In this document: in pieces, positions 57,096 to 64,000 of the stretch
How the letters are laid out: the number at the start of each line of letters is the position of its first letter
How positions within the stretch are numbered: the stretch's first letter is position 1
Source of the DNA: Aurelia coerulea
Taxonomy: Eukaryota; Cnidaria; Scyphozoa; Semaeostomeae; Ulmaridae
Assembly (NCBI GenBank): GCA_039566865.1
Contig: CM076949.1
Span: forward strand, 18,080,501 to 18,144,500
Length of the DNA: 64,000 nucleotides
Direction: 5' to 3'
The notes under the pieces: model-generated
Databases searched by the model: none
Seen by the model: only the letters and a program-made list of their open reading frames with translations
What the model was told of the DNA's origin: nothing
Made by a program: the position numbers and the translations under genes

Positions 57096-58455
57096 TGCGG
57101 ACGATACAACTATTTATGCGTGTGGTCCTAACATCGAAAGTGTCATTATGCATTTAGAGAATGATGCCCTCAAGATAACTGAATGGTTTCTAAACAATGC
57201 CCGGGGGGTACTTGACTAGGGAAGTGACGGGGGTGTGCGGAAAACCTCTCCACACCCTGCACCCTGTCGCATAAAAAATAGGCCAAAAGTATACCCTGTC
57301 GCATAAAATTTTGCATCTCAACTATAGTGTAGAACGCAATTTTTGCTTGTGATGCCCTGTCGCATAAAAATTTTGCATCTCAAATACAGCGTAGAACGCA
57401 TTTTTGCTTGTGATACCCTGTCGCATAAATTTTTTACCTATTATAATACCCTGTCGCATAATTTTCGTTAGGAAAGGACACCCTGTCGCATAATTTTTAC
57501 CGTAAAAGGACATCCCGTCAGGTGAAGTATGGGAGTACCCCCCCCCCCCCCCGGGAAACAATGGTATGAAGCTAAATGAAGACAAATGCCATTTAATGAT
57601 TTTTGGTGCAAAAGGGAGTAATGAAACAACAATTAAAATAGGTGAGGCCTGTGTCAAAGAAAGTTCAGAGGAAAATCTTCTCGGTATAACCTTTGATCAA
57701 TCACTTTCCTTCAAGCAGCAAGTCAAGACTGTTTGCAAAAAGGCCAGCCAAAAACTCGTTACATGGACACTGAGAAACTGCAGCAGTTAATGAGGCTAAT
57801 GTCCACTTGTTTGGATGTTCTATGATAGAGCTTTGAATCATAGAATAAATCATATTCAAGAAAGGGCATTACGCATTGCATATAAAGACTACGAGAATGA
57901 TTTCGGTTTTCTCCTGGAGCAATCTAAATCGGTGCCAATCCATGTAAGAAACCTACAGTTGCTCATGAATGAAATTTATAAAACAAAAGACGGTCTGAAT
58001 CCACCATTTATGAAGGATATTTTCATGCAACGCAATATTAGGTACTGCCTAAGGCATGGTAATGACGCTCAACTGCCAAAAGTGCGAACTACGTCCTTTG
58101 GAGTTGAGTCCATCACTTACCTTGGAAATAAACTGTGGCAGCTTTTACCGCAAGAAATAAAGCAATCAAACAGCCTTCTTATTCTCAAAAAAACGAATTA
58201 GATGGTGGAATGGTGGAAAATGCAACTGTAGGCTTTGCAAAGTATATATCCCGCAAGTTGGGTTTCTAACATGATAGATTTTAACCCTGATTTGCCTGTG
58301 ATAGATGTTAATAGTTTTATTGTAAATTATATATATTGTAAATAGTAGGCCTTAATTAGCTGTAATTTTGCTATTCATTTTTATTTTAGCCTACTTTAAA
58401 TAGATATTTGATAATAATAACAATAATATCTTTTATTAAATAATAATAATCATGG
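57096..58455 (+). pseudogene. 5'-truncated CR1/L2-like LINE, split by a MITE
   Basis: Begins at the catalytic block NYADDTTIYA (57096-57125), then IMHLENDALKITEWF, and is cut at 57199 by the MITE at 57200-57555. It resumes with GMKLNEDKCHLMIFG, LLGITFDQSLSF and KKASQKL. A disrupted stretch with stops and a shift lies at 57780-57815. After it come 'RALRIAYKDYENDFGFLL', 'YKTKDGLNPPF' and 'LGNKLWQLLPQEIKQSNSL', with the stop at 58201. An AT-rich 3' end with AAT repeats follows to about 58455. Endonuclease and the N-terminal RT parts are missing. Confidence 0.92.
57200..57555. mobile_element. 356-bp MITE inserted in a LINE, perfect 8-bp TSD
   Basis: The tips are CCCGGGGGGTACTTGAC and GTACCCCCC...CCCGGG. 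AAACAATG is duplicated at 57192-57199 and 57556-57563; removing one copy restores continuity of the interrupted LINE frame. The interior repeats ACCCTGTCGCATAAAA about six times. Confidence 0.95.
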
Positions 58456-59533
58456 GGGGGTGGGAGACAAAAATGCCCCCAATTTTTTAAGCAACGGTAA
58501 TGCATATGGCAACTCAATTTGGTACACTAGATCACCGAGCAGTTACGATTCTAAAAATACAGCATATACTAATTAGACACATGATATGTTGCTAGGCAAC
58601 GTAAAACAATATATATTTACTTATATCTTTGAAGCAACAGACATGCTATATTGATGTTTCTTAACCCTATTTGTACTGGACAATTGTTTTTGTACTTGGG
58701 GGAGGGGTATTTTTCGGCCCACCCCCTTTTTCTTCAAACTATAAACGATACTGGGTGAGCCACAAAAACGCTCCCACTTTCGAAAATTCGTAGCACCACA
58801 TGTACTTCATGGATTTAAAAGACTCAAATTGTAGTTAAAAGCCAAAAGATCAAAGTATTTTTGTGATTTTTCTCGTCTCCTTACAAACACTGCAAATATT
58901 GGTAAATTCAACTTTACAAAAATGTCATGTTTTCAAAATGACTGAAAAGGGGCCTGAAATGTTTCATCAAATATTAAAAAAGAAACGAAATACTGAACAG
59001 ATTCCATGGTGAAATAATCATATTGCTGAGATTTTAAGTTAATTTTAGACATTAGAATCTAGCAAAACTACTAGATATTTATGGAGTTATGAGCTTTAGA
59101 AGTTCATGTTTGTGCGAAAGCTGAAATCAGACTTCCCTAAAATGCATATTTTGTGAAAGTAGCATCTCGTTTATTCAAACCAGTTGAAATGGGATTTAAA
59201 GAGCAATTTCGACAAATTAGCTTTCTCTAACTTTGAATTAAAGTTATGGATGCTTGGAGGAATCCTGTTAAACACAATTTGGAATGGCCCAGTCTCTCAT
59301 TGATTAAATTTTCATTCTTTGTTTTTGGATCCTTGCAGTCTTAAATAGATTTTGGCGACGGTTACAAGAATTAAATTACTTTTGAAGTCCCATGTGGTTT
59401 GCTTTAACATGAACAAGATGTTAAACATTGGACAGCTTTCTTCCACTTGGGGCAAATTTTTGACAAGCAATTCAGTTAGGGGCGTCTGGTTTCAGCTTTC
59501 GCACATACTTGGACTTCAAAATCCTGTAACTCC
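58456..59533. other. No gene; possibly part of an old mariner-type element
   Basis: TACTGGGTGAGCCAC near 58750 faces GGGACACCCTGTA ending near 60048. A GTGCGAAAGCTGAAATCAGA phrase near 59113 is inverted near 59490. These are compatible with diverged arms of one element into which the MITE at 59542 inserted. No coding homology. Confidence 0.4.
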
Positions 59534-59541
59534 GTGACTTC

Positions 59542-59865
59542 CACGGGGGGGGGGGTCTTCCATAGTAAAGGTACCCGGGGATGTGCCGCGAGCAAGGGTA
59601 TACTTTTTCAGACTTCTAGTCTAGCCAAGTATCCTTTTTTGCAATTTTAGCCAGCAACGGTCTAGCCAAGGGTATCATTTTTGACAATATTGGTCTAGCG
59701 AACGGTCATGACATCATATTTGGCACAAATTTGACAATATTGGTCGAGACAATGGTCAAAATTGGTCTAGTCTAGCCAAGGGTACCATTTTCGTAAAAAT
59801 TAGTCTAGCCAACGGTACCCTTTTGAAGATGCTCGCGGCAGACCCCAACCCACAATTTTGCCAAG

Positions 59866-59900
<35 letters not shown>

Positions 59901-59902
59901 TG
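59542..59902. mobile_element. 361-bp MITE with CACGGGGGG tips, copy 2, perfect 8-bp TSD
   Basis: Starts CACGGGGGG and ends with a very long C run and GTG. GTGACTTC is duplicated at 59534-59541 and 59903-59910. The interior is highly similar to 10471-10833. Confidence 0.95.
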
Positions 59903-60439
59903 GTGACTTCTTACGGATTCGCAAGATTCTGGCGTCAAAAATCAATTTGCAATCTTAAGAACAGGATTCTTTAACGAGAAACCTGTACTTTTGTCATTAC
60001 TTTTTAATATCTAATCAAACTTCGAACAATTTTTAAGGGACACCCTGTATCGATCCTATTTCCCAGAAGGTACCAAGTAACGTCAACATCTGAACGTTGG
60101 AAACTTTCAACATTTGTTTTGAAATCTTCATGAGGGCACAGGAAGCAAACATGAAGATTCTTGATGAACTTAAGAAACTAGTAAGAAACTTCGAGTACTC
60201 AAAATCTGCTGATCTTAATGACAAGCTTTCATAGTTTCTCAAGCATACCGCTCGAAACCTTACTGAGGGGTACTTCGGGGGGGTCCCAATACCGCAATAC
60301 CGCACGAAAAAGACACCAAATACCGCAATACCGCACCAAAAAATAGCAAAATACCGCAAACGCTAGAAAATTAAAAACAGCCCTGTTAATACAGTATGCC
60401 GGTCTGTGGCAGTTTGATTCCGACCTAAATCTACCTTCC

Positions 60440-61990
60440 TTCATCAAAATTTGTAGTTTCGTCTATTAGATCGTAGTTAGATGTTTTACAGACCAAAATG
60501 TGGCGAGAGAACGACGGGAAAAGTTTAATTGATGTGCTTTCAGTAAAACTGCATTGACGGCAGAAATTATGAATATCTACGGTAGAACATATCATTGTTT
60601 TGAATATCGATTCTGCTGCAAAAGGGCTGACTTTTTCGCGAATACGAGATAAAAAGCTTAATCTGGCTGACGCTTTTTTGTACAAATTTTCCAAATATCG
60701 ATTAAGGTTCAGATGGTTATCCAAAGCTACACCAAGGTACTGATATGATTTTGTCCCATGATGAGACAAAATCATATAAGTACCTCATGAATAGTTTGAC
60801 TGTAGATTTTGATGTCCACGTTTGGCTGTTTGGACAACTTTTGATGTGATCCATATAGCACAAATTCAGTTTTACCTTTTTCAAGTTAATGAACAGGTTA
60901 TTTTCATCAAGCCAGTCTGCAACGTTTCGCAGTTCACTGTAAAAGGAGAAGTCCGGGGTTGGTATGATTGATGATAAAATACCAGATAATACTGCTATGA
61001 ATGATGTATGATACTTTTTTCCATTATTTTTCGCCTTCTCCTTGTGAAATTACGTATTCAAATAAGCAATTTGAGCGAAGTGACGTCATATCGCGCGAAC
61101 GAAATCGAGGCTGGGCGATATTTTTTCGCTTCTTAATCGCTGCTAGCCTCTTTATCGTGTACTCATGCATTGAAAATGGCACAAGAACAAGATAAAGAGG
61201 CTTGCAATGATTAAGAGGCTAAAAACAATCACACAGCCTCGTTTTTGTTTGCGCGATATGACGTCACTTCGCTCAAATTGCTTATTTGAATACGTAATTT
61301 CACAAGGAGAAGGCGAAAAATAATGGAAAAAAGTATCATACATCATTCATAGCAGTATTATCTGGTATTTTATCATCAATCATACCAACCCCGGACTTCT
61401 CCTTTAAGTAAATGTTCTATTTCATTTGAGTTCTTTCTTCCACGATATAAACAGTATCGTCGACATATAGTGTAATGTCAGCATCAGTAAGCGGAATATG
61501 GATGTCGTTGATTATCAGCCCAAAGAGAAGGGAGCCCAGGATGGATCCTTGTGGTACACCACATGTAACGTTTTCTTCCCATGAGCTGGTGTTATCAAAG
61601 ATTTCTTATTGCTTCCTATTAAAGAGATAATCACCTATCCATTGTAATTCCACATCATCTATACCATAACTTGGCAATTTTTCCAGCAAGGTTGCATGAC
61701 GCACTTTGTCGAAGGCTTTACGGATGTCAATATAGACAGCACCACTAAGTAGCCCTTTTTCAACGAACTGTCTAAACTTTTCTGACAGTTTGGTAACTGC
61801 ATGTTGCGTAGATCTCCCTTGTCTAAACCCAAACTGATGTGGGCACAACAGGCCATTCGATTCAAGGTACTGGGACAGTTGATTATAAATGATCAGATAA
61901 CTTTTGATAGAGAAGGAATTACCGTGAAAGGCGTACAGTTGTCCAACATTGTCGGATTGAAAATAGGGGTGATTTTCCCACATCTAAAGT
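60440..61990 (-). pseudogene. Non-LTR reverse transcriptase (LINE) fragment inside a MITE
   Basis: Read on the minus strand from about 61990: a diverged TPFTVIPSLSKVI block, then 'NGLLCPHQFGFRQGRSTQHAV', 'AVYIDIRKAFDKVRH', 'TCGVPQGSILGSLLFGL' and the catalytic ITLYVDDTVYIV near 61445-61480. A 462-bp foldback element then interrupts it. After that come LRNVADWLDENNLFINLKK and YQYLGVALDNHLNL, with YKKASARLSFLSRIR as the last clear block. Several frame changes and stops occur. The endonuclease domain is missing. Motifs fit the CR1/L2/Jockey group; it is not the same family as the LINE at 57096. Confidence 0.9.
60943..61404. mobile_element. 462-bp foldback element inserted in the LINE, 3-bp TAA duplication
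   Basis: Arms of about 220 bp are nearly perfect inverted copies, with tips AAGGAGAAGTCCGGGG and CCCCGGACTTCTCCTT. TAA flanks both ends (60940-60942 and 61405-61407), which would fit a Harbinger-type target. Both arms contain TGACGTCA-type sequence. Matching 64-codon frames in the two arms are mirror artefacts. Confidence 0.88.
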
Positions 61991-62349
61991 TTTGATTCGT
62001 GCAAATATTTTGATTCTTTTTCTTCAGATAAAAATGTTGCGTGCTCTCCTCCGCAGGTACCTTTTCAAGGTTGAGCAGATGGAGCAGGCAAAAGGAGAGA
62101 GGGATAAGGGACCTCCCTCTCCTTTGTTTTTCTTTCCTCTATCAATTCGTCTCGAAGATGCGTTGTTGCTCTTCAACAGGAAAATGGCACTACATGAAGT
62201 TTGGATGTTATTCGTACAGTACCGCATACCGCGCTGTGAAAGCTCGATACCGCAATACCGCAAGTTTTTCCCGCCATTACCGCAATACCGCACAAAAATT
62301 TACCCCCGATACCGCAATACCGCAAACCCTGAAGTACCCCTCCTTACTG

Positions 62350-63598
62350 GTTGCTGAAGCAGGCGGAAATCATCTGTTTCATTCATTGTTTACAAGAGGT
62401 TACAGTCTAACCATGAGTGGTAGGAGACTGCTGTGTTATAATCCATAAGCTGGGGTCGATCCCGTAGACATTTTTTGCGCCCGAATTCACTCTTCATAAT
62501 CGTTAACTACATCATTAGGCAAGTCAGAAAAGCGAGGGTGGACGTCTGGGCGCGTGGTAGGTTTTCTGGAAATTGCGTCGAAAGATGGACCCCTTTTTGG
62601 CGTTAATTCACTCGTAAAACATCCAATAAACGGGCTTTTTGTGAGCAAATCTCGCCATTTTCAACGCAACGGAGCGTCAGAATGGAGTCATTTAAAGGAC
62701 AGAATCATTCAAGACCAAAATCGACCTTGTTTAGCGATAAATTGCTACTGCGCATGCGCAGAAACTTGGACCTTTCCAAAAAGTGGTGCACAACGAAGGC
62801 TTAAAAACATTTTCTTCCAACGAAGCAGTGCTCTTAGCTTAACGTCACCCTGCACACAGAGCATGTACTTTTGATAAGCTTTCAATGAACAGTACGCAAG
62901 AGACAGATAGATGTAGCTTCTGACTATTGATGTTACCATAAGAATGAAGTTGGTCTTCTTGAGACATCCTGGAGAAATTATCAAAGGATTGATTCATTTT
63001 GATCAATACAAGGCATCTAAAATGAGAAACCAAAAAAGAAGGATAGGAAAGAGGATCCTCCTGACCATCTGCCAATGATAAATTCCGTCATTACACCCTT
63101 GCCAGCAGAGGTGAAGTCGCTGTAAGAGTAGAGAAAAAGCAAGAAAAAGCTGCAGTCATTTGTACAAAAGAGATAATTAACGGGCCCAGGAGCAAAGTTA
63201 GTTTGATATCCGGAAGGTGGTCAGTCATGTTTCATGACTGAGATCCTCATTTACGCTGTGGTGTTGTTGTGTGATACCTCGCAGCTATTGCGCTAAAAGA
63301 GGCTGTACGCCTCCCCCGTTATGAATTTAGAAATTGTTTCCTGGACTTTCTAAAAAAGATTACAAGGTTCGAATGAGAAGGCATTGATCCCATAGACAAA
63401 TAGTTATTCTGTGGCAATTCCTGCATGTTAAGACCGACAACCAATGCATCGATCAAGAACGCATCCTCAGTTGCTAGACAAATAACTCCTTAACTCCAAA
63501 TGAGGCAAGACAGAGAAAGGTCTCATTGGCCACATTGCACTTTCACAAAACAGTTCTAACGATTTTGTAAAAATGAAAACTCTTCCTGCACTAAATAT
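62350..63598. other. No gene recognised
   Basis: Short overlapping open frames on both strands, none with a recognisable domain. Confidence 0.5.
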
Positions 63599-64000
63599 AC
63601 AATAACACCTGGGGGGAGGGGGTTCTTGACCAAATTTCAGATAAGGGTGTGCCACCAGCACCCGGCGGGTGCAATTGTGTACTGAATGTACTGGCATGCT
63701 TGTCCAAAGATTTAAAAAATGACCCTTTTCTCTGATTTTTCAAGAGCCAATATAGACCCCTATCTCTGAGAATTATTCGTGATATGACCCCTTTTTTCAA
63801 AAACTCTGATCAACCAAAATTTAGTTAATGTGTATCTTAGTTACTCCTAGCATGGCAATAAACATGCTTTGGATTTATACATACATAATATTTTGTGTAT
63901 GAGTGCTTTAATGCTCATATGATAAGAAATTTACATTTTCTGACTGAAAATACTGGAACAGAATGCCACCCATGATTTTATATAAATGAGAATGGGATTG
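63599..64000. repeat. Possible GC-tipped MITE running off the window
   Basis: ACACCTGGGGGGAGGGGGTTC near 63606 looks like a left tip of the GC-rich MITE type. A CACCCGGCGGGTGCA palindrome follows at about 63659. Phrases such as ATGACCCCTTTTTTC repeat downstream. The right end is not in the window. Confidence 0.4.

Larger units (their letters stand above)
60266..62341. mobile_element. 2.08-kb TIR element with perfect 8-bp TSD, host of a LINE insertion
   Basis: The tips are AGGGGTACTTC and GAAGTACCCCT. CCTTACTG is duplicated at 60258-60265 and 62342-62349. Only the outer 100-130 bp on each side belong to the original MITE, recognisable by repeated AATACCGCAATACCGC phrases. Most of the middle is a LINE on the minus strand. 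Confidence 0.93.

Noticed and set aside
60033..60359. 108-codon minus-strand frame
   Set aside because: It crosses the ACCGCAATACCGC repeats of the MITE end; the peptide is low complexity.
61001..61346. Two nearly identical 64-codon frames on opposite strands
   Set aside because: They are mirror images within the arms of the foldback element at 60943-61404.

Overview
This window looks like repeat-rich, AT-rich nuclear DNA of an invertebrate animal, probably marine. It has GT-AG introns, a BEL/Pao LTR retrotransposon, copia and CR1/L2-like LINE remnants, and many MITEs and foldback elements. It also carries multicopy gene families that I associate with cnidarian, mollusc and deuterostome genomes. 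I cannot name the species. No rRNA, tRNA, CRISPR or bacterial-type operon was seen.

Layout. 1-2.7 kb: a 160-bp tandem array and degenerate minisatellites. 3.8-6.95 kb: a palindrome with about 1.4-kb arms, each arm holding part of a broken nuclease-like gene. 7.1-11.4 kb: four MITEs or MITE relics and a dead copia reverse transcriptase. 11.48-20.81 kb: a 9.3-kb interval with matching terminal inverted repeats (TIRs), a perfect 8-bp target-site duplication (TSD) and a TATA box in each TIR; a LINE and several smaller elements are nested in it.

21.94-30.33 kb: the most interesting segment. Two intact spliced genes converge tail to tail between 15-bp inverted repeats. One is a 9-exon, 793-aa DDE-transposase-like gene. 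The other is a 4-exon, 230-aa gene joining a Cys-rich domain to a homologue of the P2X7 receptor C-terminal 'ballast' domain. I infer an autonomous DNA transposon that carries a ballast-domain protein.

30.7-34.85 kb: foldback and mariner-type MITEs and a duplicated segment. 34.85-42.72 kb: a young BEL/Pao element with a 5-bp TSD, broken by frameshifts and one nonsense codon, with a LINE inserted in its 3' LTR. 43.5-64 kb: many more MITEs, often nested (2.76-kb and 1.67-kb elements one inside the other; a 2.08-kb element holding a LINE that holds a foldback element), a degraded BEL protease fragment, and one exon of a secreted CUB-domain protein, the only clear ordinary host gene piece.

Almost everything here is mobile DNA. 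The TSDs let many insertions be ordered in time. Exon joins were worked out by hand from splice sites and reading phase. Family names come from motif recognition, not from a database search.
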